DNA of 64,000 nt from Plasmodium brasilianum. Taxonomy: Eukaryota > Apicomplexa > Aconoidasida > Haemosporida > Plasmodiidae. Under the pieces are notes generated by a model. That model was given only the letters and a program-made list of their open reading frames with translations. It ran no database searches and was not told the origin of the DNA. The stretch is from positions 2,473,501-2,537,500 of the forward strand of contig NC_090124.1 in NCBI RefSeq assembly GCF_023973825.1, written 5' to 3'. Shown here one piece after another: positions 12,246 through 23,957 of this stretch (position 1 is its first letter; each line of letters begins with the position of its first letter). The position numbers and the translations under genes were made by a program.

Positions 12246-13254
12246 ATGGAGCAAAATATTACGTTGCTCTTATTAAAATTGCTATATATATCTTTTTAAC
12301 TTGGACATGACATTTCGTGAATGATGTGGTATGATAATATTATATAAGAATATTTTTAATATATATATTTTAAGTGTTTTATTTTTGTTAATATTTTTTT
12401 TTAAGAATATATTATTTAATGCATTAAATGACAGTATCTTTTTTGTTTTTCAGAGATCAATTAATATTTCTTTCAAGACGAAATACAATAATGGTAAAAA
12501 ATTAGTTGCAATAACATATCGGATATTATCAAAATATAAAGTAAATGAGGATTCGAATACTATAGAGATAAAAGAAAAGTTACGAAGTAATGGAGAAGAT
12601 AAGAAAAATGATATATCTTGTAAAAAAAGGAAGGTCACAAGAAAAATGGAACAGTCAAATAAAAATTCATTAATCAATTCAAGAGGCTATAAACAAACAA
12701 TGAAAGATAAATCTAGGTTACTTGAAACAAAAAAATATTCCTATTTAGAAAGAAAAATATTCAAAGAACTCAATTATATGAATTTCCTTAAGAACAATAG
12801 AATAATTACCGATAAGACATACAAAAATGTAATGAGTAAGAAGTATGGATTACGAATTTCTTTACCTTTATTAATGTTCTTATTGTTATTAACAGTAATC
12901 ATAGTAGATTTATCACTGGAATTTTCAGGTGAAAGTAGTATACTATTTCGGTTAGGTTTGAAAAAGGAAAAGTTAGCGGAGTGGGTCGGAAATAGTGTAT
13001 TGTTGTCCGTTTTAACATGGTTAATGAAGTTCAATGAGTTCTGGAACAATGGAAAATATTGGGGTTCCACTGCTAATTGTGGTTTGTGCAATAACACATC
13101 ATAAATAGTTAAAGAGTGTGCATTAGGACGATTATTTGGTCATCTAATATATTTCGCTCCTTTATTTATATTAGGTGTCACTCTTAAATTGGGATTTATT
13201 TATTATCATAAAAAAGTTAAAAAATACGAAAAAATTAAGTTTAAGAAAAAATAA
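12246..13254 (+). pseudogene. fam-m: fam-m pseudogene
   Basis: Exon 1 12246-12328 begins MEQNITLLL but is 83 instead of 87 bases, lacking four bases in the LLLFIKI codons. Beyond that shift the family frame has a TGA inside the FLTWT*HF stretch. The donor GTATGA is intact. Exon 2 starts at 12454 after TTTTTCAG and is open for over 200 codons: an RILSK motif, Asn/Lys-rich middle, ETKKYSYLERKIFKELNY, KKYGLRISLPLLMF membrane segment. It then meets TAA at 13102-13104. The same frame continues past the stop through the second membrane segment and YYHKKVKKYEKIKFKKK to TAA at 13252-13254. The exon 1 shift and two stops make this a recent pseudogene; one or two of the lesions could be assembly errors. 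Confidence 0.85.
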
Positions 13255-16064
13255 AAAAAAAGTGCGTAATATGTGTGTTTCTGTAAAGAAGTAATAATTA
13301 TGAAATAATAATTGTAATATTGTTATATATATAATATATATATAATTTTTTATATTTAAAAAATCCACCTAATTATTCATGCCCTTTTTGATACACAACT
13401 TTAAAAAATATGTTTTTAGTTATTTTGTTAATTTGAATATTTGAAGATTTTTTAACTTTTATTTTAATGTATATTTTTAACATAATTATATGTTATTGCT
13501 TAACAATTCCATTTGAGTATCAAGATAAATTTTAAGAGGAATATGTGTTTGTACGTTAAAATTCATATACTATAAAACTAATCATATACTTTTATAGAAT
13601 TTATATGTTAATTTTTATATAAACTATAAGAAATGGTATTTTCTATTTTTTCTTTTTCATAGTGTAATATTATTATTTTTTTCTAAATTAAAATTATATA
13701 TTATTTTTTTAAAATTAAATATAAATGTGTCTTTTTATATTTAATGAAATGAATTAATTGAATTTTGTTTCCGTGCCCTATATATAATATTCCTTAAATT
13801 AAACTATAAAAATTAAATTTTTATATATAGAAATCAATATAACAAAACAGAAAAATATTTTAATAAATCAAGAAGTATTATTTTAAATTAATAAAGTAAA
13901 ATATTGTACTGTTATATATGATTCATTATATAAGACTTTTTATTAGTATAAGATATAAGAAGGTTAAAATATGGAAAGTATAGAAGTATATAAAAATATT
14001 CTTAATTAAATATAATATATAAATAAAATAAATTTTTAAAGATTTAAGTACTTTTTCAAAAATGAACTATAAATTATAATGATAAAATAAAAATACGTAA
14101 TATTTTTTTTTAATAACTGATATATGGGCATGTTGTATTACGTAAATATTTAAAGCATTAATTATTATATGGATTAACTAGGATAATAAGTGCATATAGA
14201 GAAACATACATAGTTAAAAGCCGTTATAATATAAAAGATACATGTAAATTATATTATTTTATTAACATGTTATTTTTTTTAAAATATATATTATTATAAG
14301 GATATATTAATGTTTAAATACTATGAGTATAGACTAAAAAATGTAATATTTTTATAATAAAAATATAAAGGGATTATGTATGATTGAATAAGTACGAGCT
14401 AATTTTCTATTGTAATGATGACCATTTTTTTATTATATATTAAAAAAATATATTGAAGAATAAAATATGAAATACTTTATATGGTTAAGCATTAAATATT
14501 TTTTATTAAAAAAAACAATACATTAATATAAATGATATATTTATGATAATGCAGTAACACCAAAATGATCCCTTATTCATTTGATTAAGAGATATATTAT
14601 ACGATTAACATATATATATATATATATATTCTTAATACACACTAATTTATTATGGAGAAAATTTTATATATTAAAAACAATAATTTATTTGTATATAATA
14701 CTTTATTTTTATAAAGTAATTCAGGAAAAAATATATATAATTAGTAAACAAAAATGGCCAAAAGTGTGTTCAGAATCAAAGAACTTTTATAAGAAAGATA
14801 AATTCTTCATATAATTAATTATTTAGTAATATTTTTTTATATATATACTACATTTCTTTAGTAGTAATATATATGTATTATTGTATGTTTTTAAAATGGG
14901 ATAAAGTGTAATTTATATGGAAATATTTACAGTGAGTAAAGAATTGAAAAGATCAAATTCTCATAAAAATAGTAGGTAACTAAGTAAATGTCTGGGAAAT
15001 TGTCGGAACTATACTATAAATAGCTTAAAATAATAAAGACATAATTATGTTAATTTTTATAATTTTTTTTTTTGAATTTAAAAATAGAATTATATATTTA
15101 ATTTTTTTTTCTTTTTTATATTTTGTTAATTATTTCTATAAAAGAGTATTATTTTAGATATAAAATGAAATATTATAATGCTACATAATTGCTATAATAT
15201 TTCGTACACATAATAAATTTATAATTATTAGTAGCTCTGTTATAGTATTATACGATCAGAATAATCGGATCATATCATATATTTTCTCATAAAATTATTT
15301 TTAATAGAATAATATTTATTTAGGTTGAATGTTTAAATTAAAAATGTATATTATGTTCCTCATATTATGTAAATGTAAAAGAATAAATAAAAATTAATAT
15401 ATTCGTTTTAAAACGATCAAGTGAAAGATTTATAAATTATATATTTAAGTAAATTATTTTTTTATTCTTTCTTACTTGTTATGAGTGTATTATAACTTTT
15501 ATATCTATTTTATTTTAAAAGTTATTTTATATGAAATATTATTAAACTGATGCATTAGCATAATATATATATCAATATTAATTTTATTATAGAGCCCGTT
15601 TTTTTTTTTTTTTCTTTTTAATTATAAATACATTTAGAAAAAATGTTAATAAAAAAAATAAAATAAAATAAAACTTATTAGGCCAATTAAAAATTACTTT
15701 ATTTACAAATAATAGAATAAAATATACGTAATCAAAATTTATATTTTTCAAAATTTAAGATACAACAAAAAATATATTTTTTATTTTCCTATAAAATATA
15801 AATTTATTCATAGAATAAAGAGAATATTATAAATTATAATATATAGCAGAATATATTTATTTAATAGTTAATCAAGGAATGTGTTAATATTTATATAATA
15901 CAACAGATTGTAAAAAAATTTTTCTTTATCATTTATTATTACTCTTATTATATTTTTAAAACAAAAAATATTTTTTACCAATAGTAAATATCTTTTCACA
16001 GTTATAACATTATACATTTAAATTATTAAATAGAAAGCAAAAATGAAATTAATTATTGTTCTCC

Positions 16065-16110
16065 TAATATATAGAACAGATTAATATCTCTATTCTATAG
16101 GTTATATATG
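16065..16110 (+). promoter_or_regulatory. Conserved fam-l/fam-m upstream element
   Basis: The core TAGAACAGATTAATATCTCT continues as ATTCTATAGG. It starts about 460 bp before the ATG at 16531. This copy and the one at 19041 are nearly identical over about 30 bases although the genes have diverged, which argues for constraint or recent duplication. Confidence 0.55.
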
Positions 16111-16333
16111 GTAAATAAAATCATTATATCTAATTATTAAAAAAACACATATTTTTTTCCTTTTTTTTGAATTTGTTTAGTAGATATATTTATTTAATTA
16201 CTCTTCCAAATTAAATAATTAATTTATTCATTTTGTATATATATGAATATATTAAAATTATATAATTTTTAATAAACTTAATTTTTTAAAAATAATTTTT
16301 TTTTTTAATTTTTATAATAGCATTATAAATGTA

Positions 16334-16356
16334 TTTTTTTTTTTTTTTTTTTTTTT
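16334..16356 (+). repeat. Poly(T) tract, 23 bases
   Basis: Uninterrupted run of T about 175-200 bp before the fam-m-like start at 16531. It is likely length-variable and a hotspot for sequencing error. Confidence 0.9.
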
Positions 16357-16530
16357 GTCTTTGTTATAAAAATCTACCACAATTATATATATTTTATTAT
16401 GTTTTTATAAAGAAATAACAAAAGAAAAATTAAAAAAAAAAACATAGTAACTTTTATTGTTACAAGCGTACTATATGAATGTTTATTTTTTTGGTTTAGT
16501 GTATATCTTACAATATTAAGAAACTATAAC

Positions 16531-17507
16531 ATGGAACAAAAAATTAAGTTACTCTTATTTATTAAAATTGTTATGTTTATCTTTTTAACTTGGTTACATC
16601 TTTTTGACAACGATATGGTATAATAAAATTTTTTTACTATAATTTTATTATTCTCATTTTCTGTGTTTATTTTTATTAATTACTTCTTTTAGAATGAGAT
16701 TATTTATTCTTTTAAATAACATATATTTACTTTGTTTTTTTTTGGAATACATTCGACAAGTCTTTGGATGAAGGGAACAATTTTTATAGAAAAATATATA
16801 CGAGAAATTATCGATCACTATCAAGCTATGAAAAGAAAATATATTCTAATATTGGAGGGTCAAAAAAAGAGATATCTTATCGTATTAAAAACATGAATGA
16901 AAAAAGATTTATAATTAATAATGAAAAAAGGAACAACAAAAAAAGTGAATGTTCATATAAAAGTTCTTTAATTAATAAAAGAGAGTATACGGCACTTATG
17001 AAATATAATAGGAAGATGTTTAATACAACACATTCCCATATAGAAAAAAACTTTTTGAATGCACTCGATAAAACGTGTTTTTTGAAAAAAATCAGGATGA
17101 CTAACGATGAGTCGTACAGAAAAATAAAAACCAAAAAATATGGATTACGGCTTGGTTTACTTTTATTAGTTTTCTTGTTGGTATTAATGATACCTATACT
17201 AGATTTATCATTCACATATGGGGGAGAAAAAAATGGATTATTGGGTGTATTAGGGCTTTTATCCGTAACTTTTAATGGAAAGGATTCGAATTTTATAGGT
17301 GGTGATATTGAAGTAAGTGGGCTTACAGCAAAATGGTTTGATCTAAAGCAGATGCACTTTATTGAAATAGAAACATCGGTGAGTATTCTCTTTTATTGCG
17401 TTCCTTTTTTTATATTAGCTATAATACTTATATTAGGGGTTGTTTATTACTATAAAAATTCTATAAAAAAACAAAAAATAACGTTTAAAAAAACATTTTA
17501 TGAATAA
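16531..17507 (+). CDS. fam-m: fam-m-like two-membrane-segment exported protein, divergent subtype
   Basis: Exon 1 16531-16617 encodes MEQKIKLLLFIKIVMFIFLTW and ends before GTATAA. At the usual exon 2 junction the acceptor reads TTTTTGG instead of TTTTTAG, so the family-standard site at 16743-16744 is lost. The next AG (16759-16760) restores phase 0 and gives exon 2 16761-17507, for a 277-residue protein lacking only about five residues (N-T-F-D-K) at the junction. Exon 2 has an RSLSS motif in place of the usual RxLxK, a basic Asn/Lys-rich middle, KKYGLRLGLL leading into membrane segment 1 (about residues 160-178), a short loop with WFDLKQMHF, and membrane segment 2 (about 237-259) ending VVYYYKN. 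It pairs with the gene at 19481 as a subtype. Family function is unknown; export to the red cell or surface is inferred. Confidence 0.75.
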
Positions 17508-19480
17508 TATGAAGTATGTCTCTATCTGTAATGCATCTTTTAATATAAAATAATATATATGATATAATTAGTGATATGCTTAATAAACACATTTATAATT
17601 ATTTATATATTATAAATGGACTTCAAATACATTACCTACTTTATAGGTAACAATAAATAAATATGTTATTATTTTTTTTATGAATTTCAGTATATAAGGG
17701 TTTTTCAATTTTTATTTTAAAATATCGCTTCATTCGAATTAAATATTATGGCTTAATATATATATGTTTTTGTAGTTAAGTAGATTCTTAAAAAATATAA
17801 ATGTTAAGATTAATTTACAATAGTATAAATCGTATATAATTTAATTGATGTTGTGACTTAACATCTATTTTAACAATGAATAATTGTTCTTATAATATAT
17901 ATAATTTAGTCAAATACTTATATGTTGATTTAATTTAAACAGAATAATATTAGTATTAAATTAAAAATAAATGTATATTTTTTTATATATCTTGAAAGGA
18001 AATAACATATATTTTTTTGTACGATGTCCAATTTTTTTTTTTTATTTCTCAATTTTTTCAAAAGAACTATAATATTTTATAAATAGAATAATAACATAAA
18101 TTTTTATATGTGATAACTAAAATAAACTTTTGTGCATATATTATTATTATAATTATTATTCTATTATTTCTAATACGTAAGGAACAGAAGTACATTAACA
18201 AAAAATATTTGCTCTTAAATATGTTTTCAATAAAATGTTATATATTTATATATTTAACCTTTTTTATTATAAAGCACCTCTAAAATATATTTATGATATT
18301 ATATAATTATAAAAGAATATATATAAAATAAAATATATTATTTCAAAAATTTGGAAACAGAAAAATTACTAAATCATATTTATTTGTAATTTATAATTTA
18401 TTCTCTCCTATGTGTCATGAAAATTATAAACTATATATTATTTTTACGTGTAAAATCATTTCATTTTAAATATTTTTATATGAGAATAAATGTATGAAAT
18501 ATTTTTATTTATACTAATTTTACTCATAATTTAAGTTTTTTCATATAATTTTTTGTTTCTTTTTTACTTTATTAATATATATTAATTCAAATATTTTTAA
18601 TTAAAGAAAAGAAGAAAAATGTGAAGTATATATATTTTTAAATATATTGTTTAGAAATAATAACATATGTTATACTTAACTAAAAATTAGAAACTTATTA
18701 AATAAGGTATAAAAATGCATAAATTACTTCTTATTTGCATTTAGAATCTATATTTCTCTATAGATTAGACATTATGTTGAAAATTCAATACTTTAGTTAT
18801 GTTATAACCCAAAATGGAGGGTGTTTATTTAGCTATGATTTAAATTATATTTAATAGCTTATATAAGAAAAAAAGGTTGTTGGTCTACGTCTTTTTTGCC
18901 TTTGTTATTTTTGCTATTATAATCCTATAAAAATATATGTATTTTAACAATATTAATTAGTTTTTCCTAAAGAGTATATACATATATTAGAATTATTAAA
19001 TGGATAAAGCCGTTGAAATTCGTAATTGCTTGCTAAATATATAGAACAGTGTAATATCTCTATTCTATACAATATATATTGTTAATAAAATGAATTTTTC
19101 TATGTATAAAAAATCGTAAATTTTATTTTATTTTAAAATGTTTTAATGAAAAACTATTTAATAACTCTACAATAATAGATATTTGGTTAATACATTTTGA
19201 ATATTTATGAACGAACTACAATTATATCATTTAAATTAAATTTAATCTTTTATATATCACATTAGTATAAATAAATTAGGATTAATTTTAAAATTATTTA
19301 ATTTTGTCTATAATGTAAAATGACTTATAGTTATATACATTAAACATCTATTACAAGAAAAATTAATAATTAGTAATTACTAAAAAAAATAAACGCAGAA
19401 TCATTTATCATTGGACGTGTATAATGTTTTAATTAATATTTTTTTTTACTAAATATCTTTGAATATTAAGGTTTTATATC
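17508..19480. other. Spacer between fam copies
   Basis: Holds the shared 3' flank (TTTTTCAATTTTTATTTTAAA, then AAATATTATGGCTTAATATATATATG near 17700-17765), which recurs almost word for word after 20440. Toward its right end is the conserved upstream element at about 19041. No coding frame is supported. Confidence 0.6.
19041..19070 (+). promoter_or_regulatory. Conserved fam-l/fam-m upstream element
   Basis: ATAGAACAGTGTAATATCTC followed by TATTCTATAC, starting 440 bp before the ATG at 19481. This is closest to the majority sequence of the nine copies and is the best representative for a motif search. Confidence 0.55.
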
Positions 19481-20440
19481 ATGGAACGAAAATATAGGTT
19501 ACTAATTTTTATTAAAATTACATCGTTTATTATTTTAACTTGGACGTACAATTTCAAAAGAGATTTGGTATGATAATATTATTTATATATATTTGTATTA
19601 TTATTACATATAGAGTTTTATTTTTATGAATACTTTTTTTTGTAATAAATTATTTATTTTATTAAATAACAAATATTTACATTATCTTTTTAGAATACGT
19701 TTAACGAAACTTTTTTTGCGATCTACAAACTTACTGGAAAATTAAATATAAGAACATATAGATTACTAAAAAATTATACGCATGATACTAATTTGAATAC
19801 TGTAGAAATAAAAGAAGGAATATCAAACAGTGCTGTTAATATAAGTAAAGATTTTTCTAATAATGAGAGAGAGTGCATAAGAAAAAAGAAGCCATCAAAT
19901 AGAGATATATTAAATAATGATGGAAATAATAAAAAATCTATGAAAAATAATTCTCCTATATATGGAACAAAAACATATTCCTATTTTGAAAAAAGAATAT
20001 TCAATAAACTTGATAATACAGAATTTCTTAAAAAGAACAAGACATTTACCGATAGAACATACAAAAAAATAAAATTTAAAAAACGTAGACAGCGTTTCTC
20101 TTTAGGTTTATTTTTGTCCATAGTAGTTTTACTGGTACCTTTAATAGATTTATCTTTTTATTTTATATGTGGAAAAGATTTATTAAGTGCGTTAGATTTT
20201 TTAAGCGTTAGTGTGGGCCATGAAGGTTATTTTCCTAAAATAGAAGGTGGGCAGTTGAAGAACTTATTTGACCTAAAGCACTGGATGTTTAGGGAAGCAA
20301 TAAGAGTTCCGACTATTCTAAAATATTGCATTCCTATATTTATAATATTTGTCGTAATTATAATATGTATTGTTTATTACTATAAAAAAGTTATGAAATA
20401 TGAAAAAATAAAGTTCAGGGAAAAATTGAAAGAATATTAA
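19481..20440 (+). CDS. fam-m: fam-m-like two-membrane-segment exported protein, divergent subtype
   Basis: Exon 1 19481-19567 (MERKYRLLIFIKITSFIILTW) with donor GTATGA; exon 2 19694-20440 after TTTTTAG; phase 0; 277 residues, exactly the same length as the gene at 16531. It carries an RLLKN motif in the RxLxK position, a KTYSYFEKRIFNKLD block (family ETKKYSxLExKIFKELD), membrane segment 1 at about residues 165-182, a loop with LLSALDFLSVS and LFDLKHWMF, and membrane segment 2 at about 237-258 ending IVYYYKKVMKYEKIKFREK. The loop motifs are shared with the 16531 gene (LLGVLGLLSV, WFDLKQMHF) and not with the standard fam-m genes. All signals are intact and this looks expressed. Function is unknown. 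Confidence 0.85.
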
Positions 20441-22928
20441 TGAATATGTTTCTGTCTGTAAAGTATTATTTACTATGAAGTAATAAACATACTATATGCA
20501 GTGATATTCTTAATAAACAGACACATAATTGATTATATTTTATAGATGAACAACCTATATATACGTAGGATATTTAATAGATATTAGTTAAATATATGTT
20601 CTTAACTTTTTTGTGAATTTTTATGTTTTTTAATTTGTATTTTAAATTTTTGTTACTGAATAAATATACATTATGGCTTAATATATATATATGTATATTT
20701 AATTATATTCTTATTAGAAATAAATATAATTGCTTAAAATTAACGTGTGATGTATATTTATTAATATATTACTAGAATTTTATAATTAATGATTAAGAGG
20801 ATAATTAAATTTTATGTTTTTTATATTAATTTATTCTATAGTAATTATTTATTACTTAATATAAATAAAACCATCATTAGTTTATGAATAAGGATTGATG
20901 TTTCCTCTTTTGTATATGAGATGAAATGCAAATATTTTGTTGAATTTATATATGTATATGTTTTACTTTTATGGCAAAAGCAAAATTAATATTTATTATA
21001 TAAAATATGTTTTATGAGGAATGTGTTATAGAACTTTTATGTAATTTAAAAATATGTTTAGCACACCTTTAGTTTTTTTTTCAGTTATAAGAGTGAAAGT
21101 ATAAATATATTATATAATAATATATCTATTAACTTTGAGTTATTTGTAATTAATTAGTAATTACTTAATTTTAAATATTTACAATTAAATGAATATTTAA
21201 TATTTTTCATAATTTTAATATTACACATAATTATGGTGTTAGTTGTATTTTTCTAATGTTATGTGAATATGTATTATGTTAAAAATTTATAAAATATACT
21301 ATTACATTTTATTTGTTCTATGTCACTGAAATATCAAATTAATGAATTAAAATTAAAGATATATTAACAGATAAAATGAAAAAATTATATTTTTTTCTTT
21401 TTCATAATAGTAATTTCTAAAAGCACGTTATACAAATTCCCAAAAAGCTACATAATTTTAAGGATTAATGAAAATAAATATGTTTTTTCTTCATTCTCAG
21501 AGTAATATGTATGTATTTATTTATATATTCGCCCTATTTTTTATGGTCATTGGCATATATATATTGAGTAAATATTTCGTATTATTTTGAAGATACGTGT
21601 AATTATATATTGTTTATATTCATCATTGTTAATTGTTTAATATTTATAACGCTAATTTTTTTAATAAATATGAAAAAAAAATTTTTTTTTTTGATATATA
21701 TTTCATAAATACAAGATTAGGTTATACAGTTAGTATGAAAACTATTCCTAAGTAATGTCCATACATGTTAGTGTAATATTAGTTTTATTTGTAATAGTAC
21801 GATACATATTATTAATTCTGTATATCACTTTACTGTGCCAATAAATAGAGTAAGCTTCCTTATCGGCATTGTTATTGCACCTAAATGGTAGTTTATTTTA
21901 TTTTATAAAAATTACTGGAATATCCTTAAAAAATACCTTGATAAAAAAAAAGATAAAAAACTTTTATTCTTTATATGATTAAATGGAGACGTTATATAAT
22001 CAATATTATTCTGATTTTAATACAATTACACAAGAATTACTACATACATTAATTAATAGTATTTTCTATTATATATTTTATGAACGTATATAATTAATTA
22101 GAAAATAAAAAAAAATTAAAAACATATGTTTAAAAACTGTTAATTTAGAAGAAATAATATGTATTATACTTAATTACAAATTGCAAGTTTCAAATTATAT
22201 ATTATAAAAATAAGGTGTCATTCTTTATTTAATTATAAAATATATATTTATTCGTAAATTGAGTAGTATTTAGTAAATACGATTTTGTAAGTATATTATA
22301 TACCGTAGAATATTTCAAGTGCTATATATGTTTTAAAACAGAATGTAATACAAAATATAATTTTCTTTAATTTTTATTACTATTATTATATAATAATAAT
22401 AATTAACGTCATATTGCTGTAATAATTAGCTTTTTAAAAATAGAAGGTTAATAATATTAGATTTATTAATAGGAAAAAATTGTTCAAATCAGTAATGCTT
22501 TTATTAATATATAGTACAATATATTATCTATATTCTATACTATCCATATGGAATATATACTGAATATTTCAAAATATTTAGAAATCATTTATATGCTTTT
22601 ATATTTTATTATGAAAAGAATAAATAAAAAAAAATATTTATTTATTATACTAAATTAAATAAAAAATTCATATATTTTCATAATTTATCAATGAATTCAA
22701 TTTATGTTATTTTAATTAAAGTTATTTTTTTAAAATAACATTAAAATAAAACTTTTGTAGTTTATAATTAAATTTATTCTTCATTATGTAGTAAAGAAAA
22801 AATAAAGTTATATAATTTTAATATTTTTTTATTAAAAAATAATAAAAAATAGAATTAACGATAACCTTATGCTCTATCATTAAAGGAATATTATATTATT
22901 GTTATATTCTTATTATATTACATTTTTA
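20441..22928. other. Spacer between fam copies
   Basis: Begins with the shared 3' flank (TTCTTAACTTTTTTGTGAATTTTT near 20600, CATTATGGCTTAATATATATA near 20670) and ends with the upstream element near 22511. The middle is AT-rich with no frame that could be defended as a gene. Confidence 0.6.
22511..22550 (+). promoter_or_regulatory. Conserved fam-l/fam-m upstream element
   Basis: ATAGTACAATATATTATCTA followed by TATTCTATACTATCC, 418 bp before the ATG at 22929. It is more diverged in the first ten bases than the copies at 16065 and 19041. Confidence 0.45.
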
Positions 22929-23957
22929 ATGATGTGTACCGTAGAACAAAAAATTAAGTTTTTATTATTTATTAAAATTACTACGTTTATCCTTTTATGT
23001 TGGATATGTTATTTTTGCGTTTATATGGTATAATAACATTATTTAATAATATTTATATTATTCATATTGTTCGTACTCTATTGTTATTAATGTTTTTTCT
23101 CCATTAGATATTTTATTCTATTGTATAAATAATATTTACGTATTTTTATTTTTTAGAGTATTCCTAAGAAACATCTTTATGAAAGCAGTTATCATTGTAG
23201 GATCTTAAATAAAAGAACATGTCGTATACTTGAAAAGTATAAACAGGATATGTGTTCAACTACAATATATTTAAAGGAAGAAAATCCAATTAATGTGATT
23301 CATAAAAAAAACAATATATATAATAATGAGAAGGATGCTTCAGGAAAAAAGAAACCGTCAAATGAAAATTCATCAGAAAATTCAGGAGGTCATAAACCAG
23401 CTGTGAAAAATAAAACCTGTACATTTGAAACAAAAAAATATTCTCCTATAGAAAAAAAAATATTCAAGGAACTTGATTATACGGATTTTCTTAAAAATAA
23501 TAGGACAATTAATAATAGAGTTTACAAAAAAATAATACGTAAAAAATACGGATTACGAATTGTTTTACCTATAATAATAGTCTTGTTTTTATTAATAATA
23601 TACATAATAGATATATCACTTGGATATGCACAGAAAGGTAGTTTATTGTATCATTTAGGTTTAACCAAAGAATATATAAAATCTTTATCCAGCAATACAA
23701 CATGGAATTACATTTTAGAAGGGTTGAAAAAGTTAGAAGGATTTTTGGAGCATGCTACATCTTCAACTTCGAGCGCTATATGTTCATTTTGTGATATAGG
23801 AACAAAAGTTAGTGAATACTGCAAATTAGGACAGTTATTTCGTATTGCAATATATTGCCTACCTTTCCTAATATTAAGTATCACCATAATATCAGGAATC
23901 ATTTATTACCATAAAAAAGTTAAAAAATATGACAAAATTAAATTAAGGAAAAAATAA
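22929..23957 (+). CDS. fam-m: fam-m protein
   Basis: Exon 1 22929-23027 and exon 2 23157-23957 (after TTTTTTAG), phase 0, giving 299 residues (298 if the second of two adjacent ATGs is used). The usual ATG before EQKIK has become GTA here, but an in-frame ATGATG four codons upstream gives MMCTVEQKIKFLLFIKI, so the hydrophobic leader is kept. Exon 2 has an RILEK motif, ETKKYSPIEKKIFKELDY, membrane segment 1 in KKYGLRIVLPIIIVLFLLII (about residues 168-185), a long loop with several Cys (ICSFCDIG, EYCKLG), and membrane segment 2 (about 260-283) ending IIYYHKKVKKYDKIKLRKK. Fam-m genes are specific to the P. malariae lineage; published modelling suggested an RH5-like fold, which cannot be tested from sequence alone. 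Intact. Confidence 0.9.

Larger units (their letters stand above)
13255..16530. other. Spacer between fam copies
   Basis: No gene supported. Near 13410-13470 is the family 3' flank (GTTAATTTGAATATTTGAAGATTTTTTAACTTTTATTTTAATG-like). An open frame at 14581-14814 begins in a TA repeat and is Ile/Tyr/Lys-rich, as expected by chance at this composition. A 23-base T run lies at 16334-16356, just upstream of the next gene. Confidence 0.55.

Noticed and set aside
12331..12453. Upstream extension of the fam-m exon 2 frame
   Set aside because: The hydrophobic N-terminus is intron read-through; the family exon 1 and its GTATGA donor precede it.
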